Origin: Hyphomicrobium sp. CS1BSMeth3
GTDB lineage: Bacteria; Pseudomonadota; Alphaproteobacteria; Rhizobiales; Hyphomicrobiaceae
NCBI RefSeq assembly: GCF_900117415.1
Contig: NZ_FPEI01000006.1
Coordinates: forward strand, 806,001-870,000
Reading direction: 5' to 3'
Length of the DNA stretch: 64,000 bases
The translations under genes were made by a program, and so were the position numbers. The notes below the pieces were generated by a model that saw nothing but the letters and a program-made list of their open reading frames with translations, did not search any database and was not told where the DNA came from. Below are positions 39,794-49,080 of this stretch, one piece after another (position 1 is the first letter of the stretch; each line of letters begins with the position of its first letter).

Positions 39794-40332
39794 CGCTGGG
39801 CTCCTTGCAACGGGCCCGACCCAGTGCGCGGCTCATCGATGGCGCGGGCGAGTTTCTTGCGGGCGCGCGACAGCCGGCTCATGATCGTGCCAATGGGGAT
39901 GCCGAGCACGTCGGCGGCGTCCTGATAGGAGAGGCCTTCGATGGTGACCAGCGCCAGCACCTCGCGCTGCTCTTCGGGGAGGCGCGCGATCTCGGCGCGC
40001 ACGAGAGCGAGATCCGCTCGCGCGGATATCTGCTCGTGGGTTCGCGCATCGCTCGGGAGGCTCTCGGCGAGCTCGGGCGTCAGCTCTGTGTTCCGGCGGC
40101 GCTGGTTGCGGCGCAAATGGTCGATATAGGTTGTCCTCACGATCTGGAACATCCAACTGTCGAGCCGCGTGCCGGGCGTGAACTGGCCGAGGTGACCGAG
40201 CGCCTTCTCGCAGGCAGTCTGCATCACGTCGTCGGCAACGTCGCGCGTGCCCGCGAGCGCCAGGGCAAAGCGCCTGAGGCGCGGCAGCAGCGCCACGATC
40301 TGGTGACGAATGTCAGGTTCGCTGGCGGTCAT
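39790..40332 (-). CDS. ECF-family RNA polymerase sigma factor
   Basis: 180 residues. Sigma region 2 (VADDVMQTACEKALGHLGQF, with the -10-binding segment SWMFQIVRTTYIDHLRRN) and region 4 (LPEEQREVLALVTIEGLSYQ and IPIGTIMSRLSRARKKLA). Upstream lies GGAAT-N16-CGTT, probably its own promoter. It is divergent from the S8 protease gene, which shares that site. Confidence 0.92.
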   Translation of the reverse strand: MTASEPDIRHQIVALLPRLRRFALALAGTRDVADDVMQTACEKALGHLGQFTPGTRLDSWMFQIVRTTYIDHLRRNQRRRNTELTPELAESLPSDARTHEQISARADLALVRAEIARLPEEQREVLALVTIEGLSYQDAADVLGIPIGTIMSRLSRARKKLARAIDEPRTGSGPLQGAQR

Positions 40333-40355
40333 CCGATCTCGCGGTCGCTGTCCTC

Positions 40356-40387
40356 GGAATAGAACGCTGGCATGGGCGTTTCATTCC
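40356..40387. promoter_or_regulatory. symmetric bidirectional ECF promoter
   Basis: On the plus strand GGAAT (40356-40360), 16 bases, CGTT (40377-40380). On the minus strand GGAAT (40387-40383), 16 bases, CGTT (40366-40363). Both are ECF-type -35/-10 pairs and occupy the same 32 bp, with mirror symmetry. Expected transcripts start about 24 nt before the sigma gene and about 80 nt before the S8 protease gene. Confidence 0.75.
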
Positions 40388-40468
40388 CGACAGTATTGGC
40401 TTTTCTTGGCGGGCGCGGTCGCCCGGCCGGCAGTGAGATTAATCTTTGCCGGGAGAAAGGAGCAATTC

Positions 40469-41707
40469 GTGCGGGATCTCAGTTGGTTCCAGGTGCTTCT
40501 CGTGGCGCTGATCCTCTCGCTCAGCGTGCCGCTGCTTGCGCCCGGCCTCCTGCCTGACGGCTTCGCCCACGCGGACGATGATGACGACGACGATGACGAT
40601 GATGATGACGACGACCGTCCGCGGCGCGCCCGGCCTCGTGCAGAGCTCGTCATTGTCGGGCTTGATGCTGCAGCGCGCGCGCGTCTGCTGGCCCAGGGAT
40701 TTCGCGTCGCCCGCGAGAGCCCATCCGCGCTTCTCGACCGCTCGATCGCGCGCGTAGAAGGCCCACCCGGGCGCTCCGCAGCCTCGGCCTTGCAACTCGC
40801 TCGCGCGCTTGCTCCCGGCGCCTCAGCCGCACGGAACGATCTTTTTCGTCGCTACGCGCTGTCACGCTACCAGCCGACCGGGGATCTGTGCCGGGAGCGC
40901 TGCGAGAGCTTCGAGATCACGGCGTGGCGGCCATCGCTGATGGCATGTCCGGTTGCTCTGAGCATCGGCGTCATCGACACTCGAGTCGATACGAGCCATC
41001 CCAGTCTCTCGGGTGCGAAGCTCACGACGACAACCGTTCGCCGCCAGGACCGACGTCCTTCGGATGCGGCGCACGGAACAGGTGTCGTGAGCCTGCTCGT
41101 GGGGCAGCCCGGATCGGGGATCGTCGGGGTGCTGCCACAGGCACGCGTGCTCGCGGTCGATGCCTTCCACCGCGCCGGCAATGGCGATGCGGCCGATGTC
41201 TTTGATCTGGTGGCGGCGCTCGACTGGCTGGTCGGCAATGGCGCGAGCGTGATCAATCTGAGTTTCAGCGGCCCCGCCAATCCGGTCATGGCGGAGGCCA
41301 TGCAACGCGTGACGACACGCGGCGTCAGTGTGGTTGCGGCGGCGGGCCGCCCGGACGGTGGCGCGACAGGCTATCCGGCGCGATACGAGAACGTCCTTGC
41401 CGTATCAGCCATTGACGTGCGCCTGCGGCCCTCGCGTCTCTCGAGCCGCGGCGCGCATATTTCCTTTGCCGCGCCAGGCGTGGGCCTTGTCGTCGCGGCG
41501 CCGCGCAGCTCCCACAGGCGTGTGGATGGTACGTCATTTGCGGCGCCGTTCGTCACGGCGGCGCTTGCCATGAGCCTTGGCGGAAAGGCAAGCGGTGCCG
41601 AGGCTGTCGGCCGTCTGCGTGCGCAAGCCAAGGATCTCGGCGCCCCCGGACACGACCCCATCTTCGGCTGGGGGCTCATCCAGTTCGAGACGCCGAAGGG
41701 TTGTTGA
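40469..41707 (+). CDS. S8 subtilisin-like serine protease, membrane-anchored, with poly-Asp tract
   Basis: 412 residues from GTG at 40469, chosen because AAGGAG lies seven bases upstream. A hydrophobic signal or anchor (FQVLLVALILSLSVPLLAPG) is followed by 14 consecutive Asp residues and an Arg-rich segment, then a pro-like region and the S8 domain with catalytic Asp (IGVIDTRVDTSHP), His (DAAHGTGVVS), Asn region (GASVINLSFSG) and Ser (DGTSFAAPFV). It probably acts in the periplasm. It shares a promoter with the ECF sigma operon, so it is a likely regulon member. Confidence 0.88.
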   Translation: MRDLSWFQVLLVALILSLSVPLLAPGLLPDGFAHADDDDDDDDDDDDDDRPRRARPRAELVIVGLDAAARARLLAQGFRVARESPSALLDRSIARVEGPPGRSAASALQLARALAPGASAARNDLFRRYALSRYQPTGDLCRERCESFEITAWRPSLMACPVALSIGVIDTRVDTSHPSLSGAKLTTTTVRRQDRRPSDAAHGTGVVSLLVGQPGSGIVGVLPQARVLAVDAFHRAGNGDAADVFDLVAALDWLVGNGASVINLSFSGPANPVMAEAMQRVTTRGVSVVAAAGRPDGGATGYPARYENVLAVSAIDVRLRPSRLSSRGAHISFAAPGVGLVVAAPRSSHRRVDGTSFAAPFVTAALAMSLGGKASGAEAVGRLRAQAKDLGAPGHDPIFGWGLIQFETPKGC

Positions 41708-41733
41708 CTCCGACAGAACCCGGAAAAGCGAAA

Positions 41734-41762
41734 GCCCCGTCACGCGTGGCGTGAAACGGGGC
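41734..41762 (+). terminator. terminator-like hairpin after the S8 protease gene
   Basis: GCCCCGT-CACGC (41734-41745) pairs with GCGTG-ACGGGGC (41749-41762), with two unpaired A bases. No long T-tract follows. Confidence 0.6.
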
Positions 41763-42263
41763 CCTTCATCTCTTCCGATTCATGCCCAGCCAAGCCGGGC
41801 TTCTTTACGAGGCCTTTCGCCCCGTTCGCGATATCCAGATTGTGAGTGATTTCGGTTTGGCCTGATCAGTTGGCGCCACCAAACCGCGCCTTCGCCCTTC
41901 GGCTCCGGCCTGTGCGTTGCTGCGGTGGCTCCATGCGACCTCCACACGCTGTTGTCACTCGACAGTCGGCGATCTCCAAATCACCGGGCGGCGTGTGCCT
42001 ACAGCTTCGACGCACCGCGATCGATCGCGACCATCACTTTATCATCTTGTGCCATGGGGGATGGGTGTCAAGGGGTTCGGCGGGCGAAGCGTTTACTTCG
42101 CCGACGAAAGCCGTCTCCTCGATCATCGCATCGGCCTGCGTGGAACGTTTTGCTGCCGTTCATACGGCGCCTGATATGGCATTCCCGTCGTCGCACTATT
42201 TTGGAACCGACGATCCGGCTTGAACGTTTTCGAGGGACCGGGGTGCAACACGAGGAGCAATCG
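41763..42263. other. 501-bp intergenic region
   Basis: No convincing gene on either strand. It should carry the promoter of the small exported protein at 42264. No RNA gene recognised. Confidence 0.4.
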
Positions 42264-42539
42264 ATGAACTTCGCATTAAAGGCGTTCGCTGCAGCGGCCA
42301 TGCTGGCATCGGCTTCCACTTTTGCCGCGGCTGCACCTGCCAACATGAGCCACATCCCGGGGGGTGTGCGCAGCGATATCATTCAGGTTCACGGCAATCA
42401 CGCGGACTGCCGGCGCGACCGAGGTGGCTGGCATCGCCACAACCGCTTCGGCGAGCGCAGGTCGTGCCGTCGCTGGGATGGCCGCGGCCGGCGTCCAGGG
42501 GCCTGCGTGCAAGTTGGTCCCGTCTGGTACTGCGGCTGA
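42264..42539 (+). CDS. small exported Cys/Arg-rich protein
   Basis: 91 residues. Signal peptide (ALKAFAAAAMLASASTFAAA), then a His/Arg/Gly-rich mature part with Cys residues (HADCRRDRGGWHRHNRFGER, SCRRWDGRGRRP and final CVQVGPVWYCG). Resembles the GCG/CRPN-type small secreted proteins of methylotrophic and rhizobial bacteria. Function unknown. GAGGAG precedes the ATG and a strong terminator follows. Confidence 0.7.
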   Translation: MNFALKAFAAAAMLASASTFAAAAPANMSHIPGGVRSDIIQVHGNHADCRRDRGGWHRHNRFGERRSCRRWDGRGRRPGACVQVGPVWYCG

Positions 42540-42566
42540 GCCGGGCGACATCACCGAGTTTCTGGT

Positions 42567-42593
42567 CCCCGGCCTGCGAAGGCCGGGGATTTT
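42567..42593 (+). terminator. Rho-independent terminator
   Basis: CCCCGGCCT (42567-42575) pairs with AGGCCGGGG (42580-42588) around GCGA, followed by ATTTT. Confidence 0.9.
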
Positions 42594-42659
42594 CATATGG
42601 TTCCGCTTGCGTCTTTTCTCCGAAGCAATGCTTGTCGGCATGAGGCGTCGGAGGGGATC

Positions 42660-43394
42660 ATGAGCGCTGACCGGGCATCGCGGGGTGAGGCCGCCCGCTT
42701 GGAATGGGACGCACCGTCCAAACCCCGACGGAAGTCGCCTCAAGGGGCGGCCACCAACGATCTGGTTTTCAGCGCCTCGCGCGCCACCAATGACGAGGTG
42801 TTTCCGCAGATCCTCGAGCTCTATGTGGCGCCTGGCGCGAAGATCGCCGATGTCACGTATGGCAAAGGCGTTTTCTGGAAGCGCGTCGATCGCCGTCGCT
42901 ACGATCTCAAGGCCACGGACTTGAAGGACGGCGTCGATGCCCGCGATCTCCCTTATGGGGAGGGCTCGCTGGACTGCGTGGTCTTCGATCCGCCCTATAT
43001 GCACACGCCCGGCGGCACCGCGCACGTCGATCATCAGAACTACGAAGCGTACTACAGCAACAACAAAGCCCTCTCGCGCTCGAAGTACCACGAGGCGGTG
43101 CTCGATCTGTATTTCGACGCCGCGAAGGAAGCGTACCGCGTGCTCAAGAAAGGCGGCATCTATATCGTGAAGTGCCAGGACGAAGTGTGTGCCAACAGGC
43201 AGCGTCTCACGCACGTCGAGATCATCAATTTCGTCGAGAAGCTGGGCTTCGTGACGGAGGATCTCTTTGTCGTCGTCCGGCGCAACAATCCGGGCGTGAG
43301 CCGCGTGCTCAAACAGGTGCACGCGCGAAAGAACCACTCCTACTTTCTCGTGTTCTGGAAGGCGAGCGCGGCGCAGCGCTGGAAAGGCCTCTAG
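42660..43394 (+). CDS. DNA methyltransferase (N4/N6 type, solo)
   Basis: 244 residues. SAM-binding region IADVTYGKGVFWKRV and catalytic motif CVVFDPPYMHTPGG (DPPY, N6-adenine or N4-cytosine type). A later YRVLKKGGIYIVKCQDEVCA and YFLVFWKA close the fold. No restriction enzyme gene is adjacent, so this is an orphan methylase, possibly epigenetic. The frame is open upstream to 42597, but the ATG at 42660 has the better context. The target site is unknown. Confidence 0.85.
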   Translation: MSADRASRGEAARLEWDAPSKPRRKSPQGAATNDLVFSASRATNDEVFPQILELYVAPGAKIADVTYGKGVFWKRVDRRRYDLKATDLKDGVDARDLPYGEGSLDCVVFDPPYMHTPGGTAHVDHQNYEAYYSNNKALSRSKYHEAVLDLYFDAAKEAYRVLKKGGIYIVKCQDEVCANRQRLTHVEIINFVEKLGFVTEDLFVVVRRNNPGVSRVLKQVHARKNHSYFLVFWKASAAQRWKGL

Positions 43395-44911
43395 TCAATC
43401 GGAGCCGGCCGCAGGATGGCATAGTTGATCACGATCTCGCGGCCTTTCGGCAGGCGCTCGGCGGTGAAGCGCTCCTGCCGGATTTCTCGCCCTTGAACAA
43501 GCGAAGCGAGGATCCTCGGCGGGTTGTTGGGGGATCCATCCCAGACGAGCAGTGCGCCTTCGCGCGCCAGGCGCGCCGGTGTGATCCACGGCGAGTCAGC
43601 CAGCGAGCGGCCGGTGAGCACGGAGGGCTTGGTTGGGGCCGTCAGCGTGATGATGTCCGGGACCCAGAAGTAGCCCGCGACGATCCGCAAGGGCGCCTTG
43701 GTTTCCCGCTCCCAGATCTCGACCATGCGCCGCGAGATTTCGGCCTGTGGCCAGTTCACACGCGTTGGAGCGGATTTGCGCGGGTCAACCACCACGGCCA
43801 CGCCGTACGCGAGCGGTGTGACGATCGTGATCGCTATGGCGGCGATGGCGAGGCGGCGGATGGCGTCGTCGGTAACTCGGAGGTTCAATCCGGCAACTGC
43901 GAACATGCCGGCATAACTCAACATCGAGTTGCCCCAGGACGCCTTGAGACCTGAACCCGTCAGCAAGGCTCCTGTCGTCGCGACCATGAGCGGGCCGAGT
44001 GTGATGATGGCGAGAAAGCTGACGATGCGTGCGTCGGGCTTCTGATCTCCTCCATCTGCCGGGGCGGGCGCACGCTTTCTCAGCAGCAGTCCCGCGATTG
44101 CCATCAACGCAAAGAGGCCCGCCACATTCAGGGCCACGTCGGCAAAGAACTGCGGGTAGCCCGCACTCGCTTCATGAGTGCGCGCAGCCGCATAGGCAAG
44201 CGGCGCGAAATTGTGGCGCACGAGCCAGTCGAGCAGAGGCAGCGAGATCAGGATTGTCGTGGCCGCGGCGAGCCACGGGCCGAGCGTCAGGATCTGAGCG
44301 CGGGCCTTCGCGTCCCAGAGCATCCACAAAGCAAGGATGGCCAGCAGCAGCAGGGTCGACAGTTTCGCGTAGAGGCCGATGCCTGCCGTGATCCCGAAAA
44401 GAAGCCACCAACCAAGCGATCGCCGTTCGACGGCGCGCCAGAGCGTCAAGGGCAGTGCGGCGGCCATCGGCAACTTTGCGATGTTGTGATTGAACTCGAC
44501 CGTCGGCCACGCGAAGAACGCGACGCCTGCGAGGAGCAGCGTGCCCGCAATGGCGCGTCGCCGGCCGAGCAGATCATTGCCGAGCGTGTAGACGATGAGA
44601 AACGTCGCCATGACGAAGAGCTGCGAGATGACATACGCGGGCCATCCTATGGCGCCCGTCAGCACGCGCGAGCCTTCGAGTAACCAACTGGGCAGCGCGG
44701 GATGCTTGTAGGTAGCGATGACCCATTCGCGGCCCCAGGCATAGCCTTCTGCGACATCGAGCGGGACGGAGATGTGCGTGAGCGCTGGTGCCAGTGTCCA
44801 ACCCACGAACTGGCAGACCATGAATGCAAGAACTGGAAGTGGCACCAGCCAGAATGTCCTGCCGAGCAGCGGGGCCGCTCGGACCTCGTCGGCACTTCCC
44901 TGCAAGCTCAT
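43391..44911 (-). CDS. glycosyltransferase family 39-like integral membrane protein
   Basis: 506 residues with about 11 hydrophobic helices. An early luminal acidic segment (ISVPLDVAEGYAWGREWVIA) and YKHPALPSWLLEG match the ArnT/PMT-type GT-C fold, in which acidic residues in the first loop bind the lipid-linked sugar and the metal. It probably transfers a sugar from a polyprenyl phosphate to lipid A, polysaccharide or protein at the periplasmic face. The last codons overlap the convergent methyltransferase gene by 4 bp. Confidence 0.75.
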   Translation of the reverse strand: MSLQGSADEVRAAPLLGRTFWLVPLPVLAFMVCQFVGWTLAPALTHISVPLDVAEGYAWGREWVIATYKHPALPSWLLEGSRVLTGAIGWPAYVISQLFVMATFLIVYTLGNDLLGRRRAIAGTLLLAGVAFFAWPTVEFNHNIAKLPMAAALPLTLWRAVERRSLGWWLLFGITAGIGLYAKLSTLLLLAILALWMLWDAKARAQILTLGPWLAAATTILISLPLLDWLVRHNFAPLAYAAARTHEASAGYPQFFADVALNVAGLFALMAIAGLLLRKRAPAPADGGDQKPDARIVSFLAIITLGPLMVATTGALLTGSGLKASWGNSMLSYAGMFAVAGLNLRVTDDAIRRLAIAAIAITIVTPLAYGVAVVVDPRKSAPTRVNWPQAEISRRMVEIWERETKAPLRIVAGYFWVPDIITLTAPTKPSVLTGRSLADSPWITPARLAREGALLVWDGSPNNPPRILASLVQGREIRQERFTAERLPKGREIVINYAILRPAPID

Positions 44912-45127
44912 TGCTGGTCCCCATTACCGCAATTCGCCAAATTTCCCCGGGCAGGCGGCCATCGTACAGGCGAGACCGGGGCCGGCTGCAAGCGACATCG
45001 TGGCGCAGACAGAGCAGATCACCCGTGCGGGCTGGTCAGGTCGGCGGCTGCATGTCGGTGTTGATCTCACACAGTCGATCGAGGCAAGTAGCCTCTGCGG
45101 AAATCATCGACCCAGCGAGGCGCAAGC

Positions 45128-45463
45128 ATGTTCGTAGACGAGCGGATTTATACCCTTCATGCGGGGCAAGTCCCAGTGTTCCTCAAGCTCTATGAAGAGG
45201 AAGGAATGGAATGCCAGGTGCGCATTCTTGGAAACATGGTGGGCTACTACTTTACCGACTTCGGGCCGCTCAATCAGATCGTTCATATGTGGGGCTATGA
45301 GAGCCTCGATGACCGTTTCGAGCGGCGCAAGCGCCTGCTGGCAGCGCCCGAGTGGCAGTCCTACGCGAAGAAGATGAGGCCGCTCGTCGCAAAGGTCGAG
45401 AATAAGCTCCTCGTGCCGGCGCCGTTCTTCAAGGTTCCCGGGAGCAAGGCCGCGGGGGCGTGA
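45128..45463 (+). CDS. NIPSNAP family protein
   Basis: 111 residues: DERIYTLHAGQVPVFLKLYE, GNMVGYYFTDFGPLNQIVHM and WQSYAKKMRPLVAKVENKLL are the signature blocks of the NIPSNAP dimeric ferredoxin-like fold. Function in bacteria is not established. It stands alone with GAGG upstream. Confidence 0.88.
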   Translation: MFVDERIYTLHAGQVPVFLKLYEEEGMECQVRILGNMVGYYFTDFGPLNQIVHMWGYESLDDRFERRKRLLAAPEWQSYAKKMRPLVAKVENKLLVPAPFFKVPGSKAAGA

Positions 45464-45489
45464 AGGCGCAATACCGATAGTGCGCCCAC

Positions 45490-46260
45490 CTACCACTTGG
45501 GCGAGCAGACGGATCGGCCGTCCGAAAGAACCTCCACCGAGACCTCTACGCCATAGACGCTGCGAAGCCTCTCGGATGTAAGGATCTCGCGTGGTGGCCC
45601 GGAGGCCACGATCTTGCCGTCGGCCATCAGTGCGACCCGCGTCGCGACGGCAAAGGCGTGATCGGGATCGTGCGTCGACAGCACGATGCCGATGTCGCGA
45701 CCGGCCAGCCGGCGCACCTCCGAGAGAACCCGCACCTGATTGCCGAAGTCGAGGCTCGCCGTCGGCTCGTCCATGACGATGAGCGGCGCGGCCTGGGCCA
45801 GTGCGCGCGCAACGATCACGAGCTGACGCTGGCCACCCGACAGGCGCGTCACGTCGCGCTCGGCGAGCGCTGCGATGCCGAGATCCGCGAGTGCCTGCCG
45901 CGAGATGGCGATATCCTCGCTGCTCGGGCCCGCGAACATGCCGCGATGCGCGATCCTGCCCATGAGCACGAGATCGAGCGCGGTATAAGGGAACATCTCC
46001 GCCTGTGCCTGTGGGACATAGGCAATGCGGCGCGCAGTCTCCGCGCGGGGGAGCGCACCGATGTCCTCGCCGCCGAGAAGAACACGCCCGCCCTGCGGCG
46101 GCAGAAGGCCAAGCAGCGTGCGAAAGAGGGTCGTCTTCCCGCAGCCGTTCGGTCCGAGGAGGCACATGACCTCGCCGGCACCGACCGACAGCGACGCATC
46201 ACGTCCGACAGGATGCTCGGGATATCCGAATGCGAGAGCTTCGGCCTCGATGCGCATCAT
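45490..46260 (-). CDS. ABC transporter ATP-binding protein, FecE/MolC-like
   Basis: 256 residues. Walker A LLGPNGCGKTT, signature RLSGGQRQLVIVARAL, Walker B PLIVMDEPTA and the H-loop LSTHDPDHAF are all present. The ATG overlaps the permease stop. Iron-chelate or molybdate uptake family by sequence. The Mop and TrmO-like neighbours favour molybdate/tungstate. Confidence 0.9.
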   Translation of the reverse strand: MMRIEAEALAFGYPEHPVGRDASLSVGAGEVMCLLGPNGCGKTTLFRTLLGLLPPQGGRVLLGGEDIGALPRAETARRIAYVPQAQAEMFPYTALDLVLMGRIAHRGMFAGPSSEDIAISRQALADLGIAALAERDVTRLSGGQRQLVIVARALAQAAPLIVMDEPTASLDFGNQVRVLSEVRRLAGRDIGIVLSTHDPDHAFAVATRVALMADGKIVASGPPREILTSERLRSVYGVEVSVEVLSDGRSVCSPKW

Positions 46261-47267
46261 GACCATCCATGGCGGCCGCGCCAGAGCAGCCAAAGGAAGA
46301 ACGGCGCGCCGACAACCGCTGTGAGAATGCCGATCGGGACCTCGATGCGGGCGATCGAACGCGCGAGAACATCGACCAGCACGAGGTAGGATGCGCCCAT
46401 GAGCGCAGCGGTCGGCAGGAGACGTTCGAAGTTCGGCCCGACGATCATGCGGGCGATGTGCGGGATGACGAGACCGACCCATCCGATCACGCCGGAGATC
46501 GCGACGACACTTGCCGTCATCAGCGTCGCGGCCGCTATGACGGCGGCGCGCACGCGTCCGGCTTCCATGCCGAGCGACCGCGCCTCCTCGTCGCCGAGCG
46601 AGAGCACATTGATCCGCCAGCGCAGCAGGACCAGGGGGACGAGGCCGATCAGAACCGCCGGCAGTGCGCCCGTGATCTCGGCGCCCCGCGTGCTTGCGAG
46701 ACTTCCGAGCAGCCAGAATGTGATCGCGGGAAGCTGGTCGTAGGGATCCGCGAGGATCTTGAGCAGCGAGATCGCAGCGCCCGCGAGCGCGCCGACAACG
46801 ACGCCGCCAAGAACGAGCACGAGTGTGGGATCTCGCCCGCGCACCGCGCTCGCGATCACATAGACGAGGCTCACGGTCGCTATGCCGCCGACGAACGCGA
46901 GCCCCTGGATGGCGGCCAGCGGGAGCGAGAGGAAAATGCCGAGAACGGCGCCGAGCCCCGCGCCTGCAGAGACGCCCAGGATGTCGGGCGAGACGAGCGG
47001 GTTGCGGAAAAGCCCCTGATAGACGACGCCGGCGCTCGCGAGGCTGGCGCCAACCAGGATGCCCGCGATGACGCGAGGCCCGCGGATGTTGAGGAGCACG
47101 CGCTCTTCCGGCGTCTGCGCGCTCTCACCGGACCAGAGACGGGCAATGGCGCTCCAGAAGCCCTCCAGCGTGATCGGATATGCGCCAATGGTCAGGGCGA
47201 TGAGCACAGACAGGATCAAGACGACGCACAGGATCGGAATTGCGATCGCGCCGGCGCTCGATTTCAT
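46257..47267 (-). CDS. ABC transporter permease, FecCD/MolB-like
   Basis: 336 residues with about ten transmembrane helices. FecCD landmarks: RGPRVIAGILVGASLASAGV, GLFRNPLVSPDILGVSAGAG, TFWLLGSLAS and the coupling region GWVGLVIPHIARMIVG. Its ATG at 47267 overlaps the binding-protein stop as ATGA. A homodimer of this protein would form the channel. Confidence 0.92.
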   Translation of the reverse strand: MKSSAGAIAIPILCVVLILSVLIALTIGAYPITLEGFWSAIARLWSGESAQTPEERVLLNIRGPRVIAGILVGASLASAGVVYQGLFRNPLVSPDILGVSAGAGLGAVLGIFLSLPLAAIQGLAFVGGIATVSLVYVIASAVRGRDPTLVLVLGGVVVGALAGAAISLLKILADPYDQLPAITFWLLGSLASTRGAEITGALPAVLIGLVPLVLLRWRINVLSLGDEEARSLGMEAGRVRAAVIAAATLMTASVVAISGVIGWVGLVIPHIARMIVGPNFERLLPTAALMGASYLVLVDVLARSIARIEVPIGILTAVVGAPFFLWLLWRGRHGWS

Positions 47268-48334
47268 CGCTGCCGGAGCGTCGTCGGTGGTTGGCCATCC
47301 GCCCATGCGATCAACGTCTCGAGGTCGGCATCGGTCAAATCGACCTGATAGAAGAGCTTGTAGAACTTACGCGTCTCCTGCCGGATGTCGAAGGGAAAGC
47401 GCTCGCCGTGAAGGATGTGCGCAAGCCAGGCGAGTCCGATCAGGCGGTTGACCGAAGGTGGTCCGTCGATCCAGCCGAAGGGCGCCGTAGGCGCGAGATA
47501 GACGCGTTTGTTGCGTACTGCCGGGACCGATTCCCAGGTCACATCGGGTGACTTGGTCACCGCATCGAAGAAGTTGCGTTCCCAGGTGACGATGACCTCC
47601 GGCGCCCAAAGCAGGATCTGCTCGGGTGAAACATTGGCAATGCCCTGGCGGCGGTCATCCGACACGGCGACGTTGCGGCCGCCTGCTCGTTCGATGATCT
47701 CGGTGTTGATCGAGCCGCGCAGGCCCGTCTCCAATCCCTTGGCGCCACGCGCGAGATAAACGCCGGGCCTTTTCTCTTCCGGGACTGTAGCGGCGAGCGC
47801 GCCTATTCGTTGGAAGAGATCTTCTGCGTACTTCGCCAAGGTGTCGCCGCGCTCGGGAACGCCGAGGATGCTGCCGAGCAGGCGGAGCGAAGCAGGCGTT
47901 GCTTCGAAGCGCCCGTCAACGAGGACGTAGGGAATGCCCGTGCGCTGCTGAGTTGCCTCGGCGAGCGAGATGAATGTCGGGCGTACAGAACCGAAGTCGA
48001 CGATCAGATCCGGGTTGGCCTTCAGCACGACCTCGACGTTCGCCGTATCGCCACGTCCGGTGAGGCGCCCGAGCTCAGGAAGATTGTGCGTCGAAGGGAG
48101 CAGATAGGGGATCTCCTCCTTGCGCGGCGCGCGCTGCCATCCGACCATGGTTTCGGGGAGCAGGCAGTAAACGACAGCCGATGCCGGCGGCCCAGCAGCC
48201 ATCACGCGCGCAATGCGGTCGGGCAGAGTAACGGTCCGTCCGGCCGAGTCGGTGACGGTTCGCGCAAAGGCGGGCGCCGCAGCAGACAGCGCCAGCAAGG
48301 TGAGCGCGAAGATGGATCGGATCAGGCTGCTCAT
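47264..48334 (-). CDS. ABC transporter substrate-binding protein, cluster A (BtuF/MolA-like)
   Basis: 356 residues. Signal peptide ([20 protein letters not shown]), then the two-lobed fold: [40 protein letters not shown], and [17 protein letters not shown]. In iron systems the ligand is a chelate, while HI1470-72 MolA of the same fold binds molybdate. The neighbours here make the oxyanion option attractive. The ATG overlaps the upstream TrmO-like stop by 4 bp. Confidence 0.88.
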   Translation of the reverse strand: MSSLIRSIFALTLLALSAAAPAFARTVTDSAGRTVTLPDRIARVMAAGPPASAVVYCLLPETMVGWQRAPRKEEIPYLLPSTHNLPELGRLTGRGDTANVEVVLKANPDLIVDFGSVRPTFISLAEATQQRTGIPYVLVDGRFEATPASLRLLGSILGVPERGDTLAKYAEDLFQRIGALAATVPEEKRPGVYLARGAKGLETGLRGSINTEIIERAGGRNVAVSDDRRQGIANVSPEQILLWAPEVIVTWERNFFDAVTKSPDVTWESVPAVRNKRVYLAPTAPFGWIDGPPSVNRLIGLAWLAHILHGERFPFDIRQETRKFYKLFYQVDLTDADLETLIAWADGQPPTTLRQR

Positions 48335-48831
48335 CGCTCGTCTCCAACCTGATCGTCGCCCGGCTGACGCGGTGCGAGCGGCGTGAAAAGCGTCCGGTCC
48401 GGTTTGAGGTCGATCAATGGCGTGCCGTCGAGACAATCGAGCCCGCGCACGAAGATGTTCGGCCCTTCCACGCGAACGAGCTGGACGATGTGCGTGCCGA
48501 TCGGATTTGGCCGCACGGGCGTTCGCAGGCTGAAAGTCCCGCGTGCAACGCCATCATTGCGAGGGCTCTGCAGAACGAGATCGCGACGAGACTCGTGCAG
48601 CCAGTAGAGGACTTCCAGGCGCTCGAATTCAGCAATGCCGTCGAGGGCCGCAACCCAGGGCTCGAAGACCTCGATCCTGCAAAGCGGACCGTCGAGGCGC
48701 CCTTGCCGCGGGCAGGTCAGGCGGTCCGTCCAAGGTGTGTGGCAGCGGCCGACAAAGAAGAGGCCGGCGTCGGCGTTGTCGGGAAGGGCGACCGCCGCCT
48801 CGTTCGCGCGGATCTCGTTCAGTCGAACCAT
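48331..48831 (-). CDS. TrmO/TsaA-like tRNA methyltransferase-family protein
   Basis: 166 residues. It has the TsaA (UPF0066) motifs: [60 protein letters not shown] and [16 protein letters not shown]. The Escherichia coli relative is TrmO, which methylates t6A37 in tRNA-Thr. This lineage is recurrently linked with metal/oxyanion transport genes, as here between a Mop protein and an ABC importer, so its role in the operon may differ. It is coupled to the next gene. Confidence 0.75.
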   Translation of the reverse strand: MVRLNEIRANEAAVALPDNADAGLFFVGRCHTPWTDRLTCPRQGRLDGPLCRIEVFEPWVAALDGIAEFERLEVLYWLHESRRDLVLQSPRNDGVARGTFSLRTPVRPNPIGTHIVQLVRVEGPNIFVRGLDCLDGTPLIDLKPDRTLFTPLAPRQPGDDQVGDER

Positions 48832-48843
48832 GGTGAGCCAACT

Positions 48844-49053
48844 CTAGCCGTCGATGCCGACCATGACGTCCGAGGCCTTGACGATGGCGTAGGCCTCCTT
48901 GCCGACGGCAAGACCGAGTTCGTCGACAGCCTCGTTCGTGATCGACGCGGTGACAATGGTCCCATTCACGTCCAGTCGGACGTGCGCGGTCGTCGCGCCC
49001 TTCGTAACCTCGACGATCTTCCCCTTCAGTCTGTTGCGCGCGCTGATCTTCAT
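48844..49053 (-). CDS. Mop / TOBE-domain molybdate-binding protein
   Basis: 69 residues: MKISARNRLKGKIVEVTKGA then VRLDVNGTIVTASITNEAVD, the classic molbindin fold that stores or senses molybdate or tungstate. AGGAGGAGG precedes the ATG. First gene of the leftward operon 49053-45490, downstream of two palindromes. Confidence 0.93.
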   Translation of the reverse strand: MKISARNRLKGKIVEVTKGATTAHVRLDVNGTIVTASITNEAVDELGLAVGKEAYAIVKASDVMVGIDG

Positions 49054-49080
49054 GCAGGTTTCCTCCTCCTGGGCCTCAGC

